A stretch of DNA of 64,000 bases from CAYVFC01 sp964450715 (GTDB lineage Bacteria > Myxococcota_A > Polyangia > Polyangiales > JAFGIB01). The number at the start of each line of letters is the position of its first letter. Position 1 is the first letter of the stretch. The notes below the pieces were generated by a model. It did no database searches and was not told the origin of the DNA. It worked only from the letters and a program-made list of their open reading frames with translations. Positions 24,654 through 34,286 of this stretch are shown here, in pieces. The stretch is from the NCBI GenBank assembly GCA_964450715.1, contig CAYVFC010000020.1, forward strand, positions 15,292 through 79,291, written 5' to 3'. A program made the position numbers and the translations under genes.

Positions 24654-26026
24654 ACAAGCGGACGGAAATCGAGGTATTTGTAGTTTTTATCGGCTGTCTG
24701 GCCGCGGCCGGCTGCGCCGACCGGAGCGCCGGCCCGTCGGCGGAAACCCACGCGTCGCACGAAAGCGAGCACGGATCGGCCGAGCAGGAAGAGCGGGAAG
24801 AGCGGGCCGCCGATCACGACCGTCACCACCACCGCCACGACCGCGGCGAAGACGAGCCGTCGGATCTCGATCGCCCGGTGGACGAGCTGTTCGCCGCGAC
24901 CTGCGAGCACGAGATGAAGGCCCATCAATGCGACGAGTGCCGCTACGAGGTCGGGGTGGTCAAGGCCGCGGCCAGCCTGTTCGAGGGAGGGTTGCTCGGG
25001 ACCGTGCGGGCGGAGAAGAAGGCGGTCGCGGTGCCGCTGAGCCTGACCGGCGAGGTGCGCTTCGACGAGCGGCGGGTCGCCCACCTCAGCACCCTGGCGG
25101 GGGGGATCATCCGCAAGGTCCACGTCACGCTCGGCGACGAGGTCAAGCGGGGCCAGCCCCTGGTCGAGATCGAGTCGGTGGCCGTGGGTGATGCGCAGGC
25201 GGTATATCTGGAAGCGCAGGCCATACTAGAGCTGGCCGGTCGCAATCACGATCGCATCGCCGAGCTCAGGCGCGAGACCATCGCCTCGGAGAAGGAGCTT
25301 CTGCAGGCCACGCAAAACCTGGATGCCGCGCGGATTCGGTACAGCGCGGCGCTGGGCACGCTCACCCGGCTCGGCATGTCGTCCTCTTCGGCGCGCGCGT
25401 TGACCCAGCAGAGCGCCAACGGAAGGCTTAGCCTGCGCGCGCCGGTCGCCGGTCGGGTGCTCGACATGCACGCGGTAGCCGGAGAGGTCGCCCGCGCGGA
25501 GACCTCGCTGGTAACGGTGGGCGACAACTCGTCCCTCTGGGTGTGGGCCGATCTGTACGAGCGGGACGTCGCATTGGTAGCCCGCGAGCAGCAGAAAGCG
25601 AAGCTCGCCGCCGAGATCGAGGTCAAGGCGTTTCCGGGCGAGCGATTCGCGGGAACGGTGGATTTTATCAGTCCATCCATGAGCGAGTCGTCGCGTACGG
25701 TCAAGTTGCGCATCGCCGTACCCAACCCGGAAGGGCGTCTGCTGGCCGGCATGTTCGCCGACGTCAGGGTCTTCGTCACCGGCGATCGCGAGGCGCTCAC
25801 CGTGCCCGGCGGTGCAGTGCTGCGGGACGAGGGACGCGCCTTTGTCTTCGTGCACCATCACGATCAGTACTACCTCCGTCGCCCGGTCCGGGTGGGAAGA
25901 GATTCTGCCGGCTTGCTAGAGGTCGTCGACGGGCTCGAGGGGGACGAGACCATCGTCGCCGACGGCGCCTTTCTCATGAAGTCAGACGTGCTGCGCTCGA
26001 AGATGGGCGCGGGCTGCGCTGACTAG
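24650..26026 (+). CDS. RND efflux periplasmic adaptor, CzcB/CusB type, with His-rich N-terminus
   Basis: 458 residues. The lipobox ends at AAGC (Cys22). A His/Glu-rich stretch (HDRHHHRHDRGEDE) follows, then CEHEMKAHQCDECRYEVGVV, a Cys motif known from CzcB-like adaptors. After it come the barrel-sandwich (GGIIRKVHVTLGDEVKRGQP, LRAPVAGRVLDMHAVAGE), helical hairpin and beta-barrel domains. The His and Cys clusters are likely metal pick-up sites. Translationally coupled to the TolC-like gene; the pump gene starts 8 bp after the stop. The metal is not certain: Zn/Co/Cd/Ni or Cu/Ag. Confidence 0.93.
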   Translation: MNKRTEIEVFVVFIGCLAAAGCADRSAGPSAETHASHESEHGSAEQEEREERAADHDRHHHRHDRGEDEPSDLDRPVDELFAATCEHEMKAHQCDECRYEVGVVKAAASLFEGGLLGTVRAEKKAVAVPLSLTGEVRFDERRVAHLSTLAGGIIRKVHVTLGDEVKRGQPLVEIESVAVGDAQAVYLEAQAILELAGRNHDRIAELRRETIASEKELLQATQNLDAARIRYSAALGTLTRLGMSSSSARALTQQSANGRLSLRAPVAGRVLDMHAVAGEVARAETSLVTVGDNSSLWVWADLYERDVALVAREQQKAKLAAEIEVKAFPGERFAGTVDFISPSMSESSRTVKLRIAVPNPEGRLLAGMFADVRVFVTGDREALTVPGGAVLRDEGRAFVFVHHHDQYYLRRPVRVGRDSAGLLEVVDGLEGDETIVADGAFLMKSDVLRSKMGAGCAD

Positions 26027-26034
26027 GGGAGGGG

Positions 26035-29000
26035 GTGAGCGTGGGAGCCTGGATCGAATACGCGCTACGGCGAAGGATGATGGTCGGGATGGGAACGCTG
26101 GTCCTGATCATCGCCGGCGTGCTTTCCTGGAACCGACTGCCCGTAGACGCTTTTCCGGACGTCACCAATCAGCAGGTGATGATACTCACCGAGGCCGAGG
26201 GCTTAGGCCCGCTCGACGTGGAGCAGCAGGTCACCTTTCCCATCGAGTGGGTGATGGGCGGGCTTCCCGACGTTACCGGGGTGCGCTCCCTGTCCAAGAC
26301 CGGGTTGTCGCAAGTCGTGGTGGTCTTCGAGGATTCCGTCGACACCTACTTCGCCCGACAGTTGGTGTTCGAACGGCTGCAGATGGCCAAGGAGCAGTTG
26401 CCCCCCGGGGTAGAGCCCGAGATGGGGCCGATCAGCACCGGGCTGGGCGAGGTCTTCCAGTACGCGCTCCGCAGCGACCGGCACAACTTGACGGAGCTCA
26501 GGACCCTGCAGGACTGGTTGGTCGCTCCGCGGCTGCGCATGATCCCCGGGGTGAACGAGGTCAACAGCTTTGGCGGGCAGGTGCGCCAGGTTCAGGTGCG
26601 GGTCGATCCCGACAGGCTGCTCGAGTACCGGCTGACTTTGCCGGACATCGTGGCCGCCCTGGCCGAGAACAACGCCAACGCCGGCGGCGGCTTCATCGCT
26701 GAGCAGTGGGAGCAGGAGAACATCCGCAGCGTCGGGGTGTTCGGCTCGATGCAGGACGTGCGGGACGTGGTTCTGCATGCCGAGGACGGCACGCCGGTCT
26801 ACCTCGCGGACGTGGCCGAGGTTGTCGAGGGCGCCATGACCCGGATGGGCGCGGTCAGCCGGGACGGTCAGGGCGAGGTGGCGGCGGGCATGGTCATCAT
26901 GCTCAAGGGGGAGAACTCCAAGCAGGTAGTCGAGCGGGTGAAGGCGGCGCTACCGGGTATCGAGCGGTCGCTGCCCGAGGGCGCCTCGATCGACGTATTC
27001 TACGACCGCACCGACCTGGTCTCGTCCGTGATCGGCACGGTCTCGGGCGCGCTCTTGCAGGGGGCCATTCTCGTCATCGCCGTTTTATTCCTGGTCATCG
27101 GCAACCTACGCTCCGCGCTGGTGGTGACCAGCAGCCTGCCGTTGACCGCGCTCGGGGCCTTAATCTTCATGGACGTCGCGCAGGTGACCGCCAACCTGAT
27201 GAGCCTGGGGGGGCTGGCCATCGCCATCGGCATGGTGGTGGACGGCTCCATCGTGGTGACCGAGAACGTCGTCCGGCATCTGCGGGAATGCCCCGAGCAG
27301 AATCGGTTTCAGCTGGTCGTGCGGGCAACGCAAGAGGTGTCCAGGCCCATCGTCTTCTCCATCCTGATCATCGTGCTGGTCTTCGTGCCGCTGCTCACCT
27401 TGCAGGGGATGGAGGGGCGCATGTTCGGGCCGTTGGCATTGACCATGGTATTCGCCATGTTGAGCTCGCTGGTCGTGGCCCTCTTCATCGTGCCCGCGAT
27501 CCTCTCGTTGGGCAACGCGCGGGGAGGGGGCAAGGGAGAGCCCCGCCTCTTCATCCGGCTGCAGCGCGGCTACCTCCGGCTTCTGGCCGCCGCTCTCGCT
27601 CACCGCCGGACCATGGTAGGCGCGGCTGCCGGGCTCTTCGTCGCTACCGCGGCGGCTTTCCCGCTAGTCGGGACCGAGTTCCTTCCCGCGCTGGAGGAAG
27701 GCGCCATCGCCATCAACGCCGTGCGCCTGCCCAATGCCTCGCTCGGGGGATCGGTCAAGGTCGGAGCCTTCATGGAAAAGCAGCTGCTTGATTTCGAAGA
27801 GGTCAAGACCGTCATCAGCAAGACGGGGCGGGCCGAGATCTCCGAGGATCCCATGGGTCCGGAGCAGACCGATCTGTTGGTCATGCTGCACCCGCAGTCC
27901 GAGTGGACGAGCGGGCGCGGCAAGCCGGAGCTGGTGGCGGCGATGCAGCAGCGACTCTCCGAGATTCCGGGTCTCAGGCTCTCCTTCAGTCAGCCCATCG
28001 CCCTGCGGGTGAACGAGCTCATCTCCGGGGTCAAGAGCGACCTGGCGGTGAAGGTATTCGGTCAGGATATCGACCTTCTAAAGCAGAACGCGGATCGGAT
28101 CGCCGCCACCATCGGCTCCATCGACGGCGCCCAGGACGTACGCGTCGAGCAGGTGACCGGGTTCAGCCAGCTGGACATCATCCCCGATCGACGCGCCATG
28201 GCCCGCTTCAAGCTCAACGTGCACGACCTCAACCAGGTGATCGAGACGGCGGTCGGCGGCAAGGTCGCCACCACCATGATCGAGGGGCAGATGCGCTTCG
28301 GCGTACAGGTGCGTTTTCCCCGGGCGCGGCGAGAAGACATCCGGTCGATCGAAGCGCTGCTTCTGCCCACGCCCGGCGGAGCGCGGGTGCCGCTCGGACA
28401 GGTGGCCCGCATCGAACGGGTGGAGGGTCCGGCTCAGATCAGCCGCGAGAACAACATGCGGCGGGTGGTGGTGGAGGCGAATGTGCGCGGGCGCGACCTG
28501 GGCAGCTTCGTGTCCGAGGCGCAGGAACAACTGGCCCCGGTCGTGGCGGCGCTGCCCTCGGGCTACTGGCTCGAGTACGGGGGCACCTTCGAGAACCAGC
28601 AGCGTGCCATGCGCCGGCTCGCCATAGTGGTGCCGCTGTCGATCCTGCTCGTCTTCTTCATGTTGGTATCTGCCCTGGGCTCGGTACAGACGGCCGGACT
28701 GGTGCTCGCCAATCTGCCGTTCGCTCTGGTGGGAGGCGTGCTGTCGATGCTGCTGCTGGATATACCCTTAAATGTTCCGGCTACGGTAGGATTTATCGCT
28801 CTATTCGGAGTAGCGGTGCAAAACGGCACGGTGTTGGTGGCCTTCGTCGAGCAGCTTCGGAAGCGCGGGCGCTCGATAGACGAGGCGGTGGTCGAAGCGT
28901 GCGGCTTGCGCTTTCGGGCATTATTGATGACGGCGGCGACCACGGTGCTGGGGCTTCTGCCCATGGTCTATGCCGTCGGTCCCGGGGCCGAGGTGCAGCG

Positions 29001-29136
29001 CCCTCTGGCCGTGGTCGTCATCGGCGGCCTGACCACGGCCACGCTGCTCACCCTCTTCGTTTTGCCCTCCCTCTATCAGTGGCTGCCGCCGCGGCTTTCT
29101 TCCGAAACCGTAGAACAGGAAAGGAGCATCTCATGA
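26035..29136 (+). CDS. Heavy-metal RND efflux pump (CzcA/CusA family)
   Basis: 1033 residues from a GTG start with GGGGAGGGG upstream; length fits HME-type pumps (about 1030-1060). It has 12 membrane helices in two halves, the N-terminal RRMMVGMGTLVLIIAGVLSW, the proton-relay segment AIGMVVDGSIVVTEN with Asp403 in helix 4, and large periplasmic loops. The VDGSIVVTEN form lies between the classic Czc (VDGAVVIVEN) and Cus (VDAAIVMIEN) motifs, so substrate is left open. It should form a tripartite pump with the two products encoded just upstream. Confidence 0.94.
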   Translation: MSVGAWIEYALRRRMMVGMGTLVLIIAGVLSWNRLPVDAFPDVTNQQVMILTEAEGLGPLDVEQQVTFPIEWVMGGLPDVTGVRSLSKTGLSQVVVVFEDSVDTYFARQLVFERLQMAKEQLPPGVEPEMGPISTGLGEVFQYALRSDRHNLTELRTLQDWLVAPRLRMIPGVNEVNSFGGQVRQVQVRVDPDRLLEYRLTLPDIVAALAENNANAGGGFIAEQWEQENIRSVGVFGSMQDVRDVVLHAEDGTPVYLADVAEVVEGAMTRMGAVSRDGQGEVAAGMVIMLKGENSKQVVERVKAALPGIERSLPEGASIDVFYDRTDLVSSVIGTVSGALLQGAILVIAVLFLVIGNLRSALVVTSSLPLTALGALIFMDVAQVTANLMSLGGLAIAIGMVVDGSIVVTENVVRHLRECPEQNRFQLVVRATQEVSRPIVFSILIIVLVFVPLLTLQGMEGRMFGPLALTMVFAMLSSLVVALFIVPAILSLGNARGGGKGEPRLFIRLQRGYLRLLAAALAHRRTMVGAAAGLFVATAAAFPLVGTEFLPALEEGAIAINAVRLPNASLGGSVKVGAFMEKQLLDFEEVKTVISKTGRAEISEDPMGPEQTDLLVMLHPQSEWTSGRGKPELVAAMQQRLSEIPGLRLSFSQPIALRVNELISGVKSDLAVKVFGQDIDLLKQNADRIAATIGSIDGAQDVRVEQVTGFSQLDIIPDRRAMARFKLNVHDLNQVIETAVGGKVATTMIEGQMRFGVQVRFPRARREDIRSIEALLLPTPGGARVPLGQVARIERVEGPAQISRENNMRRVVVEANVRGRDLGSFVSEAQEQLAPVVAALPSGYWLEYGGTFENQQRAMRRLAIVVPLSILLVFFMLVSALGSVQTAGLVLANLPFALVGGVLSMLLLDIPLNVPATVGFIALFGVAVQNGTVLVAFVEQLRKRGRSIDEAVVEACGLRFRALLMTAATTVLGLLPMVYAVGPGAEVQRPLAVVVIGGLTTATLLTLFVLPSLYQWLPPRLSSETVEQERSIS

Positions 29137-29654
29137 TAGATCGAAGAACCATTAGCGTGGTCGTGATACTGCAGGCGTCTATGCTCTGGACGGGATGCGC
29201 GGCGACCGAGCCCTATCTCTACAGTGAGATCGAGCAGAATATCGTCTGGGACCAGTCGCAGCACCACCGCTTTTCCTACCTGCGCGCCTACGAGCAGGAT
29301 GGACAGCTGGTGGTGTACGGAAGGATTCGCCACCTTCACGGCGCCTGCGCGCGGGAAGGTCACGTCGATCTGCTGCTCGCCGATGCTAGCGGCAAGGTCG
29401 TCCACGACGCGAGCCTTCCCCTGCGCAGACAGAGCAGCAAGAGGCGCGGCTGGTACGGTGCCGGATTCCGTACCCGGTTCGACTCAATACCGGGCGCGAG
29501 CACGTTGCGCCTCTCCTTTGATGACACGGGTTGCCACCGGAAAGTGCTGCATCCCCGCGCGGACGATCGGCCGAGCGCGCCCGGCCGGAACGACCAAGAC
29601 GTTGCGTCGGAAGGCGAATCGTCGACCTGCTCCGATTCGTGGCAAATTCAGTGA
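29133..29654 (+). CDS. Lipoprotein at the end of the efflux operon
   Basis: 173 residues starting MIDRRTISVVVILQASMLWTGC, with a lipobox-like Cys22. The remainder reads as a beta-rich domain (FSYLRAYEQDGQLVVYGRIR, VDLLLADASGKVVHDASL, LRLSFDDTGCHRK) of transthyretin-like character, then a polar tail. The start overlaps the pump stop by 4 nt and has AGGAAAGGAG before it. Function unknown; an accessory of the pump by position. The long frame running through the pump gene is a shadow. Confidence 0.75.
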   Translation: MIDRRTISVVVILQASMLWTGCAATEPYLYSEIEQNIVWDQSQHHRFSYLRAYEQDGQLVVYGRIRHLHGACAREGHVDLLLADASGKVVHDASLPLRRQSSKRRGWYGAGFRTRFDSIPGASTLRLSFDDTGCHRKVLHPRADDRPSAPGRNDQDVASEGESSTCSDSWQIQ

Positions 29655-29724
29655 GCGAGGCCGGTCTACGCGCGGTCATAAAGAGAGGCGACCCCATGAG
29701 CCTCGCTTCCGCTTCCGTTTTCGC

Positions 29725-32025
29725 TCAGTACCCGTTCTCGGGGTGACGAAACAGCTCGATCCGTTTGAGGGTCGTATCCTCGCCGATGCTCGCCACCGGT
29801 ACCAGCTCGCCGTGGCCCTGGTAACTGCCCAGGTTGGGGGTGAACAGGCACCTCTCGTCCGACTCGCACAGGCCGTTCTGGTTGCCCGCCCGGTCGTCGA
29901 GTATCTCGACCGCGTTGCGTAGAAAGGTGCTGGCGCACTTGTCCAAAAGCCAGTCGCCGCCGGAAGCTTCGCAGGTGCCCTGCTCGCCGTATCCGGGATG
30001 CGAGCAGACCTCGCCGCGCCAGCTGGCGCCGGCAATCAAGGCGCATTCCGAGGCGTCCGCGGCTGACCAGACGTGGGTCAGGGTGTCGTCTCCGCCCGGG
30101 ACGGTCAGAACCTCGCGAATCAAGTCGTCGGCCGCGGAGAGGCTGAAGTCCCAGATGCGGCAGGTGTCAGCTTCCTGGCAGCGATCCATGTGCTCGGTAT
30201 CGGGGAAAGAGCCGCCGTCCAGGCCCCAGCCGCGAAAGCGGCTGGTAAAGCCGGTCCAGTCCACGATCTCGTCAAAGGCTGTAGTGCCCCCGCGGCCGTG
30301 TTCATTGTTACTATCCCCGCCGGCCTTGCCCACGAAGGCGTCGGCCAGGGAGATACCGTTGGTGATGACCGCGTCCGAGGGACCGTCGTTGCAGCAGCCG
30401 GCACAGAACTCCAGGCCGGGCCGGGTGCTTCCACTGGTCCGGCAGTAGTAAGTGACCTCCCGCTTGCCCGCCAGCAGCAGGCCGGTGAAGTAGTTGTGGT
30501 AGGCGTCGCGGAAGCGAAAGGCCGAGCTGTAGGCCCCGGTCACCCCGTTGTCGGCCGAGGCGGCGTTCAGAAAGGTGTTGTAGCCGGATATCTCCAGGTA
30601 AACGCCAGAGGCATAGCTGTTGGCCACCGCCAGGTTGACCAGCAGGTTGCGGTCGCTGGTCGCGAAGAGCGTCAATCCGTCGTCGGCGATGCCGTGGCCG
30701 ATGTTGGCCAAGGTCACGTCCAGGTAGATGTTGTCGGTCGCCCCCTCCAGGTAGATCCCCTCCGGAGCGGCGAAGCTGGTGATGCTGGCAAAGGTGTTGC
30801 GGCGGGCGCCGTGGTGGACGTAGAGGTTCTTTTCCAGGTTGTTGAAGGCCGCCAGCCCCTGCACCGTGTTGTCGGTGGCAGCTCCCAGGTAGAGCCCCCA
30901 GGTATTGTTGGCGACGGTCACGTCCTGCAGCCGGTTGTTCCGGGACCCGGTCCAGAGCGCCACCCCCCAGTACGCGTTGAGGGCGCTCAGCCGGCGCAGC
31001 ATGGAAAAGCAGACCCCGTCCCCGCCGAGAAAGACGCCGGTCTCGGCTCCGTCGGCATCGACGACTCCTTCCAGCCAGAGGAACTTGCGACCGTAGATGC
31101 GCAGCACCTCGTTGTCCGTGCCAGCCCCGGTTAGCACCTCACCTGGCTTCACCAGAAGCGCGATCCCGTCCGCCTGGATGCGGTAGTCGGCCACCGCTGC
31201 CGTATTGACCAGGTAAACCGCGCCCGATCGGTCGAGGTCGCCGCCGTCGTTGTCTACCACTAACGGGTTATCCCACCAGACCTCGTCCGGGGTCGAAAGG
31301 ATCTGCCCGCTTTGGTCGGAGACCGTTACAGAATTGGTCTTCCAGCATCCCGTGGTGAAATCGACCAGATGGGAAAGGCCGCGTTCCGCCTTCAGTCTCG
31401 TCGACACCATGCGGACGGGCGAGACCCCGGGATCGCAGCTCCATTCGAATGCGCCGAGCGCATCTTGCGCTTTCAGGCCCTGGCAGCTGTCGCGCCCGTC
31501 CACGACGACCTGTCGCAGCTCGCCGCCGTGCAGGCAGGCGTGATAGCCGCTTCTCTCCTCTCCGGTACAGGCACTGTCGTCGGCCGAGAGAAAATCCGCG
31601 CCGTCGTTTACCAGGTAGTCGTTCCAGTCGGCGCCAGCCCCCGGATAAAGAGGTAAAACCTGGCGCTCATCCGTGTTTGGGTAGTCGCAGTCCGTTTCAC
31701 CGCCGCCGTTGCCGCCACCGGCATCGCCTCCGCCTCCAGCGCCGCCACCGGCCGGTCCGCCGTCTGCCTGGCCACCGCTCGTACCGCCGCCGCCCGTACC
31801 GCCGCCGTCGCCGTCGTCCCCGTTGCCGGCGCCCCCGACCGCGTCGGGCGAGCCGCCATCCGCGCTGTCGCCCGCCATCGCATAGGGCGCAGCGTCGTCA
31901 TCGCAGCTGCACCGCGCGAGCAGCAACAGCGAAGCGGCCGCCAGCGCTGCGATGAACGGGCTGGGCCGATCCGGGTCCGCGACACCCGGGCCGCGGTTTC
32001 GTTCTCCAGGCGGCTCCATTCTCAT
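29725..32025 (-). CDS. Secreted right-handed beta-helix (NosD-like) protein with Gly-rich linker
   Basis: 766 residues. A signal segment (FIAALAAASLLLLARC) may be lipidated. Then comes a linker of nearly pure Gly/Ala/Asp (about 52-110), followed by repeats of beta-helix type with NxxxNNTW and DNTVQGL rungs (GSRNNRLQDVTVANNTWGLY, TDNIYLDVTLANIG, SGYNTFLNAASADNG). The C-terminal part has Cys pairs and acidic patches. Proteins of this build are carbohydrate-binding or -processing surface proteins, and no catalytic residues are evident. It is divergent from the vWA gene at 32214. Confidence 0.8.
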   Translation of the reverse strand: MRMEPPGERNRGPGVADPDRPSPFIAALAAASLLLLARCSCDDDAAPYAMAGDSADGGSPDAVGGAGNGDDGDGGGTGGGGTSGGQADGGPAGGGAGGGGDAGGGNGGGETDCDYPNTDERQVLPLYPGAGADWNDYLVNDGADFLSADDSACTGEERSGYHACLHGGELRQVVVDGRDSCQGLKAQDALGAFEWSCDPGVSPVRMVSTRLKAERGLSHLVDFTTGCWKTNSVTVSDQSGQILSTPDEVWWDNPLVVDNDGGDLDRSGAVYLVNTAAVADYRIQADGIALLVKPGEVLTGAGTDNEVLRIYGRKFLWLEGVVDADGAETGVFLGGDGVCFSMLRRLSALNAYWGVALWTGSRNNRLQDVTVANNTWGLYLGAATDNTVQGLAAFNNLEKNLYVHHGARRNTFASITSFAAPEGIYLEGATDNIYLDVTLANIGHGIADDGLTLFATSDRNLLVNLAVANSYASGVYLEISGYNTFLNAASADNGVTGAYSSAFRFRDAYHNYFTGLLLAGKREVTYYCRTSGSTRPGLEFCAGCCNDGPSDAVITNGISLADAFVGKAGGDSNNEHGRGGTTAFDEIVDWTGFTSRFRGWGLDGGSFPDTEHMDRCQEADTCRIWDFSLSAADDLIREVLTVPGGDDTLTHVWSAADASECALIAGASWRGEVCSHPGYGEQGTCEASGGDWLLDKCASTFLRNAVEILDDRAGNQNGLCESDERCLFTPNLGSYQGHGELVPVASIGEDTTLKRIELFRHPENGY

Positions 32026-32213
32026 TGCATTGAAAACGGTTCTCGCTCCGGTCGCAATGCCGGGCCGATTTCCTTTACGGGCCTCCTTATTAGAAAAAAT
32101 TACATTTCAGTAAAGAAACGGAAGGGCCGTACGGCGACATTAAATGAAGGCATTGCGCGCAGTCCGGTCCGCGCCAGAACGCCCGACCGGATAGAGGAGC
32201 CGGAGGTGTGATG

Positions 32214-33647
32214 ATGGGAGAAGTCTACCGTCCGAGCGGATCGGGAACCTACTCTGGGAACGGCGAAATCTACTCTGGGAACGGCTCTCACCGTTCGGGA
32301 ACCTACTCTGGGAACTACTGGAACGGCTCGGCCGAGCTTCACGCGCTGGCTTTTTCCTTCTTTGTTTTCGTTGGGTTAGCACTAGGAGCCTGCACGGCCG
32401 AGAATGGTGCGGGGGGCGACAGGGGCCCGCTCGCACCGGGCGGAAGCGGGGGCGGGGTTGCCGGAGCCTCGGGCGCGGTCGCCGGAGTAGGTGCGGGCGG
32501 TGCCTGGTTACCCGATCCGTACGCGGGCTCGAGCGGCGGGGGTACCGAAGGGACGCTGGACAGCGGCGTAACCGACGCCTGCGCCTCCATCAGCCGCGAG
32601 GCCGAGCAGGTGGAGGTGGAAAAAGAGGTAGAGGTCCTGGTCGAGGTGGTGGAGGCCGACCCGGTCGCCCTTTACTTCATGCTGGACGAGTCGGGCAGCA
32701 TGATGGAGTCGCCACTCTATATCCCGCCCTTCAAGTGGAACGTGGCGGTCGACGCCATCAAGTGGTTCGTCAACGACCCGGGCTCGGCCAACATCGACGT
32801 GGCGCTGCAGTACTTCCCCATCGCCGCCGGCGATTGCCTGACCGGGGCCGGCTATGACACGCCCGCAGTGCCCATGGGGACACTGCCCGGACACGCGACC
32901 GCCATCACCACGGCGCTCGACACCCATTTTCCCGGCGCCAGCGGGGGAGGGGGCACGCCCATCGAGGGCGCGCTGCGCGGGGTCACGCAGTTCTGCGCCG
33001 CGTTCAAGACCGACCCGGTGGCAAATCCCCAGGGAGAGGAGTGCGTGGCCGTGCTGATCACCGACGGGCAGCCTACCCAGTGCAACGTTTTCCATGATGA
33101 CCTGGTCAAGATCGCCGCGGATGCCTACGCCAATCACCAGGTCATGACCTTTGCCATCGGCATGGCCGGGGCGGATTTCACCCTGCTAGATCGTATTGGT
33201 GAAGCCGGACACGGCGACTGTACGCCCGACCCGGCCGACCCGACCTGGGCATGCAACGTGAGCACCGGAGGCACGACCTTCGTGGATGCCCTGAACCAGA
33301 TCCGCAACATGGTGACCACCATGGTCACCCGCTACGATACCGTGACCGAGCTACAGACCGTGGCGCTGGAATGCGAGTGGGAGATACCCGCACCCCCGGC
33401 CGAGGAGGCGTTCAACCGGGACAAGGTGAACGTGGAGTTCACGCCCACGGGCCTGGACGCGGACAAGCAGATGTTCGGCCGGGTAGACTCGGCCGCCGCC
33501 TGCCGCGACAACCTCGGCTGGTACTACGACGACCCGAACGCCCCTACGCGCATCATCGCCTGCGAGAAGACCTGCGAGACCATCCAGGCCACCGAAACCG
33601 GCAAGATCAACATCCTGCTCGGCTGCGGCACGCTGATCATCGAATAG
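32214..33647 (+). CDS. vWA-domain lipoprotein
   Basis: 477 residues. The start cluster is GTG-ATG-ATG at 32208-32216; ATG 32214 has the best distance to GGAGG. The vWA domain has a full MIDAS (DESGSM, the Thr of GGGTPIEG, and VLITDGQPT). The C-terminus CEWEIPAPP..GWYYDDPNAPTRIIACEKTC is typical of a family frequent in Myxococcota. The lipobox LALGAC comes unusually late, after 43 residues rich in Ser/Gly/Tyr that are encoded by DNA repeats, so the true start or export route is unclear. A Gly-rich linker follows the Cys. Confidence 0.88.
   Translation: MGEVYRPSGSGTYSGNGEIYSGNGSHRSGTYSGNYWNGSAELHALAFSFFVFVGLALGACTAENGAGGDRGPLAPGGSGGGVAGASGAVAGVGAGGAWLPDPYAGSSGGGTEGTLDSGVTDACASISREAEQVEVEKEVEVLVEVVEADPVALYFMLDESGSMMESPLYIPPFKWNVAVDAIKWFVNDPGSANIDVALQYFPIAAGDCLTGAGYDTPAVPMGTLPGHATAITTALDTHFPGASGGGGTPIEGALRGVTQFCAAFKTDPVANPQGEECVAVLITDGQPTQCNVFHDDLVKIAADAYANHQVMTFAIGMAGADFTLLDRIGEAGHGDCTPDPADPTWACNVSTGGTTFVDALNQIRNMVTTMVTRYDTVTELQTVALECEWEIPAPPAEEAFNRDKVNVEFTPTGLDADKQMFGRVDSAAACRDNLGWYYDDPNAPTRIIACEKTCETIQATETGKINILLGCGTLIIE
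32247..32315. repeat. Short direct repeats at the 5' end of the vWA gene
   Basis: ACCTACTCTGGGAAC occurs at 32247-32261 and 32301-32315, with a near copy TCTACTCTGGGAAC at 32269-32282. They encode the (T/I)YSGN repeats in the region before the signal peptide. Confidence 0.8.
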
Positions 33648-33650
33648 AAC

Positions 33651-34286
33651 CTACAATCTCACCACCACTCCAACCACCGCGACCGCGTGCACCGGCCAGA
33701 GCTCGAACCGGTCCGCCACGCCGTCCGCTTCTTGCAGGCTGTATACCGGGGCAGCCGGTACCACGTCGGCCGCGATTTCCAGCTCCAGGCCCAGCACGCG
33801 GTCCGTCCACGATGGCAGCCACATCCCGACCAGCCCCAACCGCATCACCAGCGCCTCGATGGAAACAGAGGGCTCTGCCCGCAGCTCGTCGGTGTACACC
33901 TCGGTCCGCCGGTAGAAGAGCGCCATTCCCGCGGCCACGCCCGCGCTCAACCGCAACTGCTCCTCGGCGAGCAGCGCAACGCCCAGCCCGCCCAGGATCG
34001 CGTGGCGGTTGACCCGGATAGCGAAGCTCTCGGCATCGTCCTCCATCCGGGCCGCGAAAAGCCCCAGCGACCCCAAAAAACCGATTTCGAACCGTTCCAG
34101 CTCCAGCACCAGGCGCAGATCGAACGCGTGCTGCCCGAGAGGGCTCTGACCATCCAGGGCAACCTGCCAGCCGATCGATGTACGCATCCGCACGTCCAGA
34201 GGCCTCCCCGGTTTTTCCACCCTCTCGGGCTCGATCTCGGTCACCGCGCCTTCCTCGTCCTCGTCTTCATCTTCATCGCTCTGCAT
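33651..34286 (-). CDS. C-terminal portion of a predicted outer-membrane protein, out of frame with its N-terminus
   Basis: 211 codons from MQSDEDEDEDEEGAV onward: beta strands typical of a barrel (FDLRLVLELERFEIGFLGSL, VSIEALVMRLGLVGMW, LGLELEIAADVV). Reading this frame back past the ATG gives GAEAGTEEAKANSSEEEPIE, which is also acidic linker. The true upstream exon-like part is therefore the neighbouring frame at 34241-35005. Removing one AG unit from the (AG)8 tract at 34352-34367 joins the two into about 450 codons. Family unknown. Confidence 0.6.
   Translation of the reverse strand: MQSDEDEDEDEEGAVTEIEPERVEKPGRPLDVRMRTSIGWQVALDGQSPLGQHAFDLRLVLELERFEIGFLGSLGLFAARMEDDAESFAIRVNRHAILGGLGVALLAEEQLRLSAGVAAGMALFYRRTEVYTDELRAEPSVSIEALVMRLGLVGMWLPSWTDRVLGLELEIAADVVPAAPVYSLQEADGVADRFELWPVHAVAVVGVVVRL

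Noticed and set aside
26706..27791. Plus-strand frame of 361 codons inside the RND pump gene
   Set aside because: Arg/Gly-rich shadow of the pump gene in another frame.
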